Translations under genes and position numbers: made by a program | Source: Flavobacterium segetis | GTDB taxonomy: Bacteria > Bacteroidota > Bacteroidia > Flavobacteriales > Flavobacteriaceae | Direction of reading: 5' to 3' | Assembly: GCF_900129575.1 (NCBI RefSeq) | Contig: NZ_FQWE01000011.1 | Coordinates: forward strand, 1 to 64,000 | DNA: 64,000 nt | The notes under the pieces: model-generated | What the model was told of the DNA's origin: nothing | Databases searched by the model: none | What the model saw: the letters and a program-made list of their open reading frames with translations, nothing else | Part shown: piece by piece, positions 51,559 through 60,182 of the stretch | Position numbering within the stretch: position 1 is the stretch's first letter | Layout of the letters: each line of letters opens with the position of its first letter

Positions 51559-54024
51559 TTAATAGTAAATGTATCTGAAGTGTTTTAACTCTTTACCTCT
51601 CTCAATTATTTTGGTCAATAATTTTTCTGATTTGGTCATTCCTTTATCATTCAAATCACTTTTTAAGCCTTCGAGTAATTTTTGAAAAGATTCTCCTCTT
51701 CCGTTAATTAATGGAAGTATGTGCTGTGATATTGCATAATCTAGCGCAACATAACTATTACCTTCCATTAACCCAGTAGCAACTTTACAATATTTATAAA
51801 TTGCAATTTCTTTTCTTGGACTTATAATAATTGTGTGATTTGATTCTAATTTTTCTTTAATTTTATTAAAAGTGTCTTTTATTAATTCTTCTTCGGTTTT
51901 CCATTTAGGAGTTTCTGTAAAGAGTTTCTGTAATTCTAAAAAATCAAAAATAGTATCAATGTTAGTTGTATTTTCAGTTATTTCAGTAATAGAATTTGGT
52001 TTTTCTAATTGCACTATAGATGCTCTATCAATTAATCTATTTGAAAGAGTTTCAGTAGTATGATCGTGGTTAATTGTAGCTACAAATCTAAATCCAGATC
52101 CAAAGTTTATTTCCTCCCCCTCAGAAATTTTAATTTTTCTTGGATAATCGACATCTGCAAGTTTTATAAAATCAGACCAATAGTGTTCAATAGGACTTAG
52201 ATTAGCTTCATCAAGTAATACGATATATGGCGAGTTTTGCTTTTCTTCTGATTTTTTTAGAGCTTCTTTTAACTTAGTTTTAGCAGGTTGAAATTTATTA
52301 GTCAATGGGTTAAAAAAACCTATCAAATCTTTTGCTGATGTCCAACCTTTTGCACATGCAATTTCCAAATAACCAAAATCCTCGCTTAAACCATAACTTT
52401 TAGATAATTTTTCAACTAATGAAGTTTTACCAACTCCAGGTGCCCCTGCAATGATCGTAATAAAAGTTTGATTTATTGTAATAACTAGATTTGCAACATC
52501 GTTGAAAACCAGCTCTCTACCCTGATCAGCTAATCTTTTCTGAATCTCTGAAATATAATTTTTAGGTGAACTAATTTCCGAATTTAACGAAATTATTTTA
52601 GCTTTCATTGAATGTGTCACCTCAGTATGGATCTTAATTGGCATAATTTCTATACCATTTAAAAGATCTGTATATATTTTTGCCTCGGCTAATTTTGCAG
52701 TATGCTCAGATGCAGATCTTTCAAATGTTTTTGTAATGTCTTTTACAGCATCATTGATTTTTCTGTGGTTGTTTTCAATTTTCTTGATATCTTCTTCCAG
52801 CAAGTCTTTTCTAATAGAAAGTCGATCGTTTTCACTTTTTAATGAATTAGATATTACTTTTTCTTTCAATATTTGCTCTATTTCATTCAGCTTACTTTCA
52901 ACATTTATAGCTTTAGATAAAATAGGATATAATACTGAATCTATTTTATTATTTTCTTTGTTCTTGCTTCTATCCTCTTCAATTTCGATATTTAGTTCTT
53001 TAATCCTATCTTTCAAAGTTATAATAACCTTATCTTTAGAATCTCGCTCAATTCTTATGTCCTCTTTTTCTTTCTCTAAAATCTCAATTTCAGAGCTATC
53101 AATTCCTTTTTCAATAAAGTTTTTGGTGTGTAATATTTTTACTAAATCATTAATTTCTTTTTCATTATCCTCAATTTCATCAAGGAGTGAGATATACTTA
53201 TTCCATTTAAGTTTATCAATTTTATTGTTATTAGTTTTTTGTAAACTTTTAATTTCATTAAGGGTACTAGCTATTTTTGGAGAGTTTTCGGTTAATTTAT
53301 CGATTGCCCATTTATGTAATATTGGTATTGGGGTAAAATCAATTGGGTTTCCAATGCTATTATCAATAAAATTTTTAAAACCCACCAAAAATTCATTCTT
53401 TTCAATATCTACAATGATAAAATTAGTCGCATTTTCGGTATCGATGTCAAAAATGATAGTTCCATTGTAATGGTTATAACTATCTATAAAATCCAAAAAG
53501 TCAATATCCTTTTCAAAATCTTCCTCATAATTTTTAAAATTAGCGGCTTTTAATTCATTTCCATCTCTCTCAAAAGGACCAAATATTTTGTCTGAACTTG
53601 TTTCTTTTAAAAAAAAGATGTCATTTATAATACCTTCTGTTGTAATAAGTTTATTTGAATTTATTGAAAATTTATTATGGTAAATTGGTATTATTTCATT
53701 TGGAGCTAATTTTCTTGTATCTCCATTATGATTAGTTATGATTTTAAAACTTGGGTTTTTAGTTGTATTACCATCTAAAAACGCTTTCAAGTCATTTTCA
53801 TAATTTTTAGTATTATCTTGTATTTTATCTGCATTTAGTTCGTAAAAACAATTGTTTTCAAATCTTTCAAAGCCTATTGTGACAAATATATTCCCATTAT
53901 TGGGATATTCTTTAGGTTCAACTGTAGTAAATTCGTTACTTTCAATTTTAAAGATAGGTAACACTAATCCAGTTTTGTTTTCCCAGGAGGTAGAATTACT
54001 TTTTTTTATAATTATTTTGCTCAT
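51559..54024 (-). CDS. McrB-like AAA+ NTPase with long coiled coil
   Basis: 821 residues from the ATG at 54024; a TTG 14 codons upstream is open but less likely. Residues 1-250 form a beta-rich domain of no known family (IIKKSNSTSWENKTGLVLPI, DIFFLKETSSDKIFGPFERD). About 255-460 is a long coiled coil (EILEKEKEDIRIERDSKDKV, LKDRIKELNIEIEEDRSKNK, SENDRLSIRKDLLEEDIKKI). The AAA+ core of McrB type follows: Walker A TIIAGAPGVGKTSLVEKLSK at about 526, Walker B YIVLLDEANLSPIEHYWSDF at about 601, and FVATINHDHTTETLSNRLID with the Arg finger at about 665. The layout resembles coiled-coil McrB/McrC defence systems (CoCoNuT-type, recalled). Encoded just before its nuclease; both lie between the 61-bp repeats. 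Confidence 0.82.
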   Translation of the reverse strand: MSKIIIKKSNSTSWENKTGLVLPIFKIESNEFTTVEPKEYPNNGNIFVTIGFERFENNCFYELNADKIQDNTKNYENDLKAFLDGNTTKNPSFKIITNHNGDTRKLAPNEIIPIYHNKFSINSNKLITTEGIINDIFFLKETSSDKIFGPFERDGNELKAANFKNYEEDFEKDIDFLDFIDSYNHYNGTIIFDIDTENATNFIIVDIEKNEFLVGFKNFIDNSIGNPIDFTPIPILHKWAIDKLTENSPKIASTLNEIKSLQKTNNNKIDKLKWNKYISLLDEIEDNEKEINDLVKILHTKNFIEKGIDSSEIEILEKEKEDIRIERDSKDKVIITLKDRIKELNIEIEEDRSKNKENNKIDSVLYPILSKAINVESKLNEIEQILKEKVISNSLKSENDRLSIRKDLLEEDIKKIENNHRKINDAVKDITKTFERSASEHTAKLAEAKIYTDLLNGIEIMPIKIHTEVTHSMKAKIISLNSEISSPKNYISEIQKRLADQGRELVFNDVANLVITINQTFITIIAGAPGVGKTSLVEKLSKSYGLSEDFGYLEIACAKGWTSAKDLIGFFNPLTNKFQPAKTKLKEALKKSEEKQNSPYIVLLDEANLSPIEHYWSDFIKLADVDYPRKIKISEGEEINFGSGFRFVATINHDHTTETLSNRLIDRASIVQLEKPNSITEITENTTNIDTIFDFLELQKLFTETPKWKTEEELIKDTFNKIKEKLESNHTIIISPRKEIAIYKYCKVATGLMEGNSYVALDYAISQHILPLINGRGESFQKLLEGLKSDLNDKGMTKSEKLLTKIIERGKELKHFRYIYY

Positions 54025-54140
54025 AATTTGAGGTTTAATAGTGTTTTTTTTCAAAATAGATTGCAATGTAGTAATAATTTAAGCGCTTAATAAGTATTTT
54101 CTTTAATAATCAGAGACAATTTTCACTAACTAAAGAAAAA

Positions 54141-54182
54141 CCACCCTGCCCGCCGCGGTGGGTATCCCTCCAGACGCGGGGA
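54141..54182. repeat. GC-rich intergenic element / possible uvrA terminator
   Basis: A 40-bp GC-rich island in AT-rich DNA. Read from uvrA it is TTCCCCGCGTCTGG, then GGGATACCCACCGCGG, CGGGCAGGGTGG and a T run (TTTTTCTTT). CCACC / GGTGG can pair ahead of the T run. It resembles a class of GC-rich repeats I recall at gene ends in Flavobacterium. Confidence 0.45.
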
Positions 54183-54183
54183 A

Positions 54184-54244
54184 TTTACTCTAACTCCTTT
54201 TTCAAAAACTGCGCTGTATAACTTTTTTTGCTTTTTGCTACTTC
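54184..54244. repeat. 61-bp direct repeat, right copy (native uvrA 3' end)
   Basis: Same 61 bp as 49732-49792. This copy is in frame with uvrA and supplies its last codons and stop ([15 protein letters not shown]). It marks the uvrA-proximal edge of the inserted cassette. Confidence 0.93.
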
Positions 54245-57016
54245 CTCAGGCGTTCCTTTTGCAATCAATTGTCCACCGCCTTTTCCTCCTTCGGGGCCAA
54301 TGTCAATTATATAATCTGCCAGTTTTATGACATCCATATTATGCTCGATAATAAGGATCGTATTTCCTTTATCTACAAGTTTGTTAATTACCTCCATCAA
54401 AACTCTAATATCTTCAAAGTGGAGTCCTGTGGTGGGCTCGTCCAGAATGTAAAATGTATTCCCAGTATCTTTTTTAGATAATTCTCCAGCTAGTTTGATG
54501 CGTTGTGCTTCACCGCCTGAAAGAGTGGTACTTTGCTGACCAAGGGTAATATATCCTAAACCTACATCCTGAATTGTTTTTACTTTTCTATAAATCTTGG
54601 GAATCAACTCAAAGAATGGTACTGCTTCATCGACAGTCATATTCAACACATCTGAAATAGATTTTCCTTTGTATCTAATTTCTAATGTTTCTCGATTAAA
54701 ACGTTTTCCTTGACACGTTTCACATTCTACGTAAACATCAGGTAAAAAGTTCATTTCGATTGTTCGAACACCAGAACCTTCACAGGTTTCGCAGCGTCCT
54801 CCTTTGACATTAAAGCTAAAACGTCCTGCTTTATAACCCCGTATCATACTCTCTGAAGTCATTGTGAACAGATTTCTAATTTCTGTAAACACTTCGGTAT
54901 ATGTAGCTGGATTCGATCGCGGCGTTCTGCCAATTGGGCTTTGGTCTATATCAATCACCTTGTCGATATGTTCTAATCCTTCAATTTTTTTATATGGTTT
55001 TGGCTTTTTGACACCATTAAAATAATAGGCATTCAAAATAGGGTATAACGTTTCATTAATCAACGTGGATTTCCCACTTCCTGAAACACCCGTAACACAA
55101 ATCATTTTGCCTAGAGGCAATTCAATAGAAACATTTTTTAAGTTATTGCCTGTTGCTCCAGTCAGTTTCAAAAACTTACCGTTCCCTTCTCGACGTTTTT
55201 TAGGAACCTCAATCTTCATTTCACCATTCATGTACATTGCTGTAATGGTATGGTGTTTTTGGATTTCAGCCGGCGTTCCTTTACTGATAATTTCACCACC
55301 ATACTTACCAGCCTTTGGACCTATATCAATAACATAATCCGCACGTTCAATCATGTCTTTATCGTGCTCGACTACAATTACTGAGTTTCCTATGTCGCGT
55401 AATTGCTCGAGTGAGTGAATTAGTTTTTCATTGTCTTTTTGGTGCAAACCTATACTTGGTTCATCTAAAATATAGAGAACACCCACGAGCTGCGAGCCAA
55501 TTTGGGTTGCTAGTCGAATGCGTTGCGCTTCGCCGCCCGAAAGTGATTTTGAACTACGGCTTAGAGCCAAATAATCTAAACCTACGTTCATCAAGAAGTT
55601 CAATCTATCTTTGATTTCTTTAATAACTTCGGTAGCTATTCTTTTTTGTTTATCCGATAAATGATTGTCTAAATCTTGAAACCAAGCGGTCAAATCCGAA
55701 ATGTCCATGTCACACAATTCGGTTATATTTTTTTTGTTTAATTTAAAGAATTGTGCTTCTTTTTTTAAGCGTGAACCGGCACAAACAGGACAGTTAATTT
55801 CATCCATAAATTCCTTAGCCCAACGCTTTATGGAAGTGGAGTTACTTTCATCAAACTGATTTTTGATAAAATGTGATATTCCTTCAAAATCAATCTTATA
55901 ATCACGACCAACCCCTAAATCTTTTGAGTTAACGGTGAATTTTTCTTTACCGCCATTCAAAATCATTTCCATTGCCTCAGCGGGAATTTTCTCGATGGCA
56001 TCCGTTAATTTGAATCCGTATTTTTCTCCAATGATCTCAAGTTGCTTGAAAATCCAAGAGCTTTTATATTCGCCTAAAGGAGCAAATCCGCCCGCTTTAA
56101 TTGTTAGTTTTGGATTTGGAACAATTTTTTTGACATTAATTTCATTTACAGTTCCTAGACCATTGCAATGATCGCAAGCACCTTTTGGAGAGTTGAAAGA
56201 AAATAAATTAGGCTCTGGATTTTGATATGAAATTCCAGTGGTTGGACACATTAAGTTCCGACTAAAGTATCGTACTTCATTTGTGTCTTGCTCTAAAACC
56301 ATCAAAACATTTTCACCATGATGCATGGCAGTATTGATACTCTCTATTAATCGTTTTTCATTTTCCGGACTATCATCAATGACCATTCTATCCACAACGA
56401 TTTCAATATCATGTGTTTTGTACCGGTCTAATTTCATTCCAAGAGTAATATCTAAGATTTCATTATTCACACGAACTTTAAGAAAACCTTGCTTAGCAAT
56501 TTGTTGAAAAAGTTCAGCATAATGTCCTTTTCTAGCACGAATAACAGGTGCTAAAATATTAATCCGTTTCCCTGTAAAATCCTGAATGATTAAATCTTTT
56601 ATTTGCTCGTCAGAGTAAGAGACCATCTTTTCTCCAGTATTATAACTATAGGCATCTGCACCACGAGCATAGAGTAAACGTAGAAAATCGTAAATTTCAG
56701 TTATCGTTCCTACTGTAGAACGAGGACTTTTGCTGGTTGTTTTTTGTTCGATGGCAATTACAGGCGAAAGTCCGTCAATTTTATCCACATCTGGGCGCTC
56801 TAATCCACCTAAAAACTGTCTCGCATAGGCTGAAAAAGTTTCTACATAACGGCGTTGGCCTTCGGCATAAATGGTATCAAAAGCTAAGGATGATTTTCCA
56901 GATCCTGAAAGTCCAGTAATTACAACTAGTTTCTCCCGAGGGATGGATACATCTATATTTTTAAGGTTGTGAACTCGAGCGCCTTGAACTTCAATAGTAT
57001 TGTCTTTGTCTAACAT
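54185..57016 (-). CDS. uvrA: Excinuclease ABC subunit A
   Basis: 943 residues from the ATG at 57016; a TTG four codons upstream is open. UvrA with two ABC ATPase modules for nucleotide excision repair damage recognition. Module [21 protein letters not shown], signature [20 protein letters not shown]. Module [22 protein letters not shown], signature [20 protein letters not shown]. The UvrB-binding region [20 protein letters not shown] and second zinc module [12 protein letters not shown]...[10 protein letters not shown] are intact. The first zinc module reads LMCPTTG...[10 protein letters not shown], so one of its four Cys is Thr. The 3' end carries the 61-bp sequence duplicated beyond the adjacent cassette. 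Confidence 0.97.
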   Translation of the reverse strand: MLDKDNTIEVQGARVHNLKNIDVSIPREKLVVITGLSGSGKSSLAFDTIYAEGQRRYVETFSAYARQFLGGLERPDVDKIDGLSPVIAIEQKTTSKSPRSTVGTITEIYDFLRLLYARGADAYSYNTGEKMVSYSDEQIKDLIIQDFTGKRINILAPVIRARKGHYAELFQQIAKQGFLKVRVNNEILDITLGMKLDRYKTHDIEIVVDRMVIDDSPENEKRLIESINTAMHHGENVLMVLEQDTNEVRYFSRNLMCPTTGISYQNPEPNLFSFNSPKGACDHCNGLGTVNEINVKKIVPNPKLTIKAGGFAPLGEYKSSWIFKQLEIIGEKYGFKLTDAIEKIPAEAMEMILNGGKEKFTVNSKDLGVGRDYKIDFEGISHFIKNQFDESNSTSIKRWAKEFMDEINCPVCAGSRLKKEAQFFKLNKKNITELCDMDISDLTAWFQDLDNHLSDKQKRIATEVIKEIKDRLNFLMNVGLDYLALSRSSKSLSGGEAQRIRLATQIGSQLVGVLYILDEPSIGLHQKDNEKLIHSLEQLRDIGNSVIVVEHDKDMIERADYVIDIGPKAGKYGGEIISKGTPAEIQKHHTITAMYMNGEMKIEVPKKRREGNGKFLKLTGATGNNLKNVSIELPLGKMICVTGVSGSGKSTLINETLYPILNAYYFNGVKKPKPYKKIEGLEHIDKVIDIDQSPIGRTPRSNPATYTEVFTEIRNLFTMTSESMIRGYKAGRFSFNVKGGRCETCEGSGVRTIEMNFLPDVYVECETCQGKRFNRETLEIRYKGKSISDVLNMTVDEAVPFFELIPKIYRKVKTIQDVGLGYITLGQQSTTLSGGEAQRIKLAGELSKKDTGNTFYILDEPTTGLHFEDIRVLMEVINKLVDKGNTILIIEHNMDVIKLADYIIDIGPEGGKGGGQLIAKGTPEEVAKSKKSYTAQFLKKELE

Positions 57017-57097
57017 AATTTTTTGCAAAAACGCAAAGTTAACATTTTGATTTATTCTTTCGTTACAACAGTTTAGAAGTTTATGTTAAAGATTATG

Positions 57098-57105
57098 TAC
57101 TTTTG
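57098..57105 (+). promoter_or_regulatory. -7 promoter box for the ketopantoate-reductase-like gene
   Basis: TACTTTTG, exact TAnnTTTG match 49 bp before the ATG at 57155. Confidence 0.45.
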
Positions 57106-57154
57106 AAAAAAGCGAAATAAAGCTGTTTTACAATTATAAGTACATAATTTTTAT

Positions 57155-58078
57155 ATGAAAACAAGAATTGGAATAGTAGGAATAGGTGGAGTAGGTGGCT
57201 ATTTTGGGGGGTTGCTGGCTAAAGAATTTTACAAATCAGATGTTGTAGAAGTTGTATTTATAGCAAGAGGTGAAATGCAAAAAGCGATCGAAAATAATGG
57301 TTTAAAAATTATTACAGATACTGGTGATACCGTCGTGTTTCCTCATTTAGTTTCTAATGATCCGCATACAATTGGAAAATTGGATTTTATTATTTGCTGT
57401 ACAAAAACTTACGATCTTGAGGAGAGTTTGCTTTCTATTAAAAACTGTATTACTAAAAACACTGTTTTTCTGCCCTTATACAACGGTGTCGATGCTCCTG
57501 AGCGAATTAATACTTTATTTCCTGAAAATGAAGTTTTACAGGGTTGTGCTTATATTGTTTCAATGATCGCTTCTACAGGAATAATTAAGAAAATTGGTGC
57601 ATATGAGAAGTTGTTTTTTGGTTCTACTATGGCACCAATTGCCACTTTAAATAAAATACATTCCATTTTTAAAACTGCAGGAATCGAGAGTTATTTAGTT
57701 GAAAATATAGAAGAAACCGTTTGGGAGAAATTTGTTTTTATATCGGCTTTGGCTTCAGCCACTTGCTATTTAGATCAAAATATTGGTGAAATTTTAAGTA
57801 AGAAAGAAAACAGATTATTTTATTTCGATTTATTAAATGAAATTACAATGCTTGCCGCAGTAAAAGGATTGAATTTACCGCAAGATATTGTATTTCAAAG
57901 CATTCAAAAACTGGAAAAATCGCCACATGATGCAACTTCTTCTATGCATAGAGATTTATTAGCGGGAAGAAAAATAGAGATAGAATCATTAACTGCGTTT
58001 GTGGTAAATGAAGGAGAAAAGTACGAATTAGAAATGCCAACGTACCTGAAGGTATTGGATAAATTGATGCTTTTATAA
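57155..58078 (+). CDS. Ketopantoate reductase family protein (PanE/ApbA-like)
   Basis: 307 residues. N-terminal NADP Rossmann fold (IGIVGIGGVGGYFGGLLAKE, FIARGEMQKAIENNGLKI), then FIICCTKTYDLEESLLSIKN, LPLYNGVDAPERINTLFPEN and the C-terminal helical domain with WEKFVFISALASATCYLDQN and a late Lys/Asn/Ser set (SSMHRDLLAGRKIEIESLTA). It reduces 2-dehydropantoate to pantoate in CoA synthesis, or a related 2-oxo acid; PanE paralogues are common. No pantothenate genes beside it. Confidence 0.88.
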   Translation: MKTRIGIVGIGGVGGYFGGLLAKEFYKSDVVEVVFIARGEMQKAIENNGLKIITDTGDTVVFPHLVSNDPHTIGKLDFIICCTKTYDLEESLLSIKNCITKNTVFLPLYNGVDAPERINTLFPENEVLQGCAYIVSMIASTGIIKKIGAYEKLFFGSTMAPIATLNKIHSIFKTAGIESYLVENIEETVWEKFVFISALASATCYLDQNIGEILSKKENRLFYFDLLNEITMLAAVKGLNLPQDIVFQSIQKLEKSPHDATSSMHRDLLAGRKIEIESLTAFVVNEGEKYELEMPTYLKVLDKLMLL

Positions 58079-58294
58079 TTCGTTTTGAGATAAGAAACAC
58101 TTTTTTAAACGGCGAAATCAGATTTTTTTTTGTAAACATTTTTATTAGATTACTATAAAGTAGCGGACTGTTTTCCTATTATTTATTTGTGCACTATTTT
58201 TTTAAGTCAATATTTTTTTTATACTCTATTCTTGATAGTATGCGTGCATAATATTCAAGAGAATTTCTTATATTCGATCTATAAATCAAAAATA

Positions 58295-59863
58295 ATGCAA
58301 CACGATTTTGACTACATAATAATAGGAAGTGGATTTGGCGGATCAGTTAGTGCTTTACGACTTTCTGAAAAAGGATATAAAGTATTGGTTATTGAAAAGG
58401 GAAAATGGTATAAATCGAATGACTTTGCTAAAACTAATTGGAATCTTCCCAAATGGTTATGGATGCCTTCATTAAAGTTTTTTGGCATCATGAAAATGAG
58501 TATTTTTAGACATATTGTAATAATTTCAGGCACTGGAGTAGGTGGTGGGTCATTAGTGTATGGAAATACGTTGCCAATCCCGAAAACATCATTCTACAAA
58601 TCAGGAAGTTGGAGCGCGCTAGCGGACTGGGAAAATGAACTCAAGCCATTTTATAAAACTGCATTAAATATGCTGGGTGCTACAAGAAATCCTAAGTTAT
58701 TTGATGGTGATTTAGCGTTAAAGGAATTAGCAAAAAATATAGGAAAAGAAGATCAATTTGAAAACCCGGAAGTCGCTGTTTTCTTTGGTAAAGCGGGAGT
58801 AAAGGTAAAAGATCCTTATTTTGAGGGTAAAGGCCCTGATCGAGCAGGTTGTAATTTTTGCGGTGGTTGCATGACTGGATGCCGCTTTAATGCCAAAAAC
58901 ACTTTGGATAAAAATTACCTTTATCTAGCTCAAAATTTGGGCGCTAAAATCCTTGCTGAACAAGAAGTTTATGATGTTGTTCCTCAAGATGGTAAAAATG
59001 GATCGACTGGATACAAGATAATGTTGAAATCAAGTACTAATTATTTTAAGAATAGGAAAGAATTGACTGCAAAAGGAGTTGTTTTTTCCGGCGGTGTATT
59101 AGGTACGGTAAAATTGCTATTAAAACTAAAACATAAATCACTTCCATTAATTTCTGATAAATTGGGACAAGATATTCGAACAAATAATGAAACTTTGATT
59201 AGCGTCTCTACTTTAGACGATACTAAAAATGTATCTAAGGGAGTTGCAATAGGCAGTTTGCTTCACACAGATGATAATAGTCATCTTGAAATTGTAAGGT
59301 ACGCAGAAGGTTCTGGTTTTTGGAAACTTTTGCATTTGCCTTTATCTAATGGTAAAAATACATTTACGCGCTTATTCAATATGGCAAAGCAAGTATTAAG
59401 TTATCCTATAAAGTATTTTAAAATCTATTTTGTCAATAGTTGGTCAAAAAGCACTACCGTTTTATTGTTCATGCAATCCATAGATAGCACTCTTAAATTT
59501 AAAAATAACTTTTTTGGCGGAATGTCAACTTCTGTTGGAAAAGGAGCGAAACCAAGTGCCTATATTCCGGAATCAATCGCGTTAACGAAAAAATATAGCG
59601 AAATTATCAATGGCGTTCCCACTTCATTTGTTTTAGAGTCAATTGCGGGCATACCATCCACCGCGCACATTTTAGGTGGCGCTGTAATGGGAGCGGACAG
59701 TTCTCAAGGAGTTATCAATAAAAACAATATAGTTTTTGGATATGAAAATATGTATGTAATAGATGGAGCAATGATATCAGCTAATCCTGGAGTAAATCCC
59801 TCACTTTCCATTACAGCAATTGCAGAACATGCAATGGCGCAAATAGAGGATAAGTCATTTTGA
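58295..59863 (+). CDS. GMC-type FAD-dependent oxidoreductase (cholesterol-oxidase-like)
   Basis: 522 residues from the ATG at 58295; a TTG frame opens 36 codons upstream but its sequence is not typical. FAD site DYIIIGSGFGGSVSALRLSE, GTGVGGGSLVYGNTLPIPK, C-terminal HILGGAVMGADSSQGVINK and MYVIDGAMISANPGVNPSLS (active-site His and Asn). A Cys-rich stretch CNFCGGCMTGCRFNAKNTLD (about 187-206) occurs in this bacterial subgroup. It oxidises an alcohol, possibly a sterol-like or long-chain lipid. Substrate unknown. Confidence 0.88.
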   Translation: MQHDFDYIIIGSGFGGSVSALRLSEKGYKVLVIEKGKWYKSNDFAKTNWNLPKWLWMPSLKFFGIMKMSIFRHIVIISGTGVGGGSLVYGNTLPIPKTSFYKSGSWSALADWENELKPFYKTALNMLGATRNPKLFDGDLALKELAKNIGKEDQFENPEVAVFFGKAGVKVKDPYFEGKGPDRAGCNFCGGCMTGCRFNAKNTLDKNYLYLAQNLGAKILAEQEVYDVVPQDGKNGSTGYKIMLKSSTNYFKNRKELTAKGVVFSGGVLGTVKLLLKLKHKSLPLISDKLGQDIRTNNETLISVSTLDDTKNVSKGVAIGSLLHTDDNSHLEIVRYAEGSGFWKLLHLPLSNGKNTFTRLFNMAKQVLSYPIKYFKIYFVNSWSKSTTVLLFMQSIDSTLKFKNNFFGGMSTSVGKGAKPSAYIPESIALTKKYSEIINGVPTSFVLESIAGIPSTAHILGGAVMGADSSQGVINKNNIVFGYENMYVIDGAMISANPGVNPSLSITAIAEHAMAQIEDKSF

Positions 59864-59931
59864 GGATGGTATTTACATACAGGAATTTAATTTCTTACTA
59901 TTTTAGCGACTTTAAAGAGTGCTATTTAAAT

Positions 59932-59973
59932 AAAACCTGAGCCGATTAGACTTTTTAAACGGCTCAGGTTTTT
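59932..59973 (+). terminator. Terminator after the GMC oxidoreductase gene
   Basis: AAAACCTGAGCCG / CGGCTCAGGTTTTT stem, T tail on the plus strand. The remaining bases to 60182 hold no gene. Confidence 0.88.
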
Positions 59974-60182
59974 ATTTATTCACTTCATAACTTTTTTAAT
60001 GAATGCTGCATTATAAATAAGTGTTTTGCTTTTGAGGAAAACCGTAAATGTGATATATTTTAAACGTCTATATTTGTTTAAATAAAATCAAGTATTTACT
60101 TACTTTAGTTTTTGCTTTTAAATGCCTAAGTTTGAGCTTTAGGTTACAATAGTATAGAATTATCATTAAACAACGATTGTTA

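Noticed and set aside
52736..53470. 244-codon plus-strand frame opposite the McrB-like gene
   Set aside because: Ser/Leu/Ile-rich sequence produced by reading the Lys/Glu-rich coiled coil in antisense; no recognisable domain.
49793..54183. Integrase or transposase gene inside the uvrA-linked cassette
   Set aside because: Looked for one because of the 61-bp repeats; only the AAA+ and nuclease genes fill the interval.
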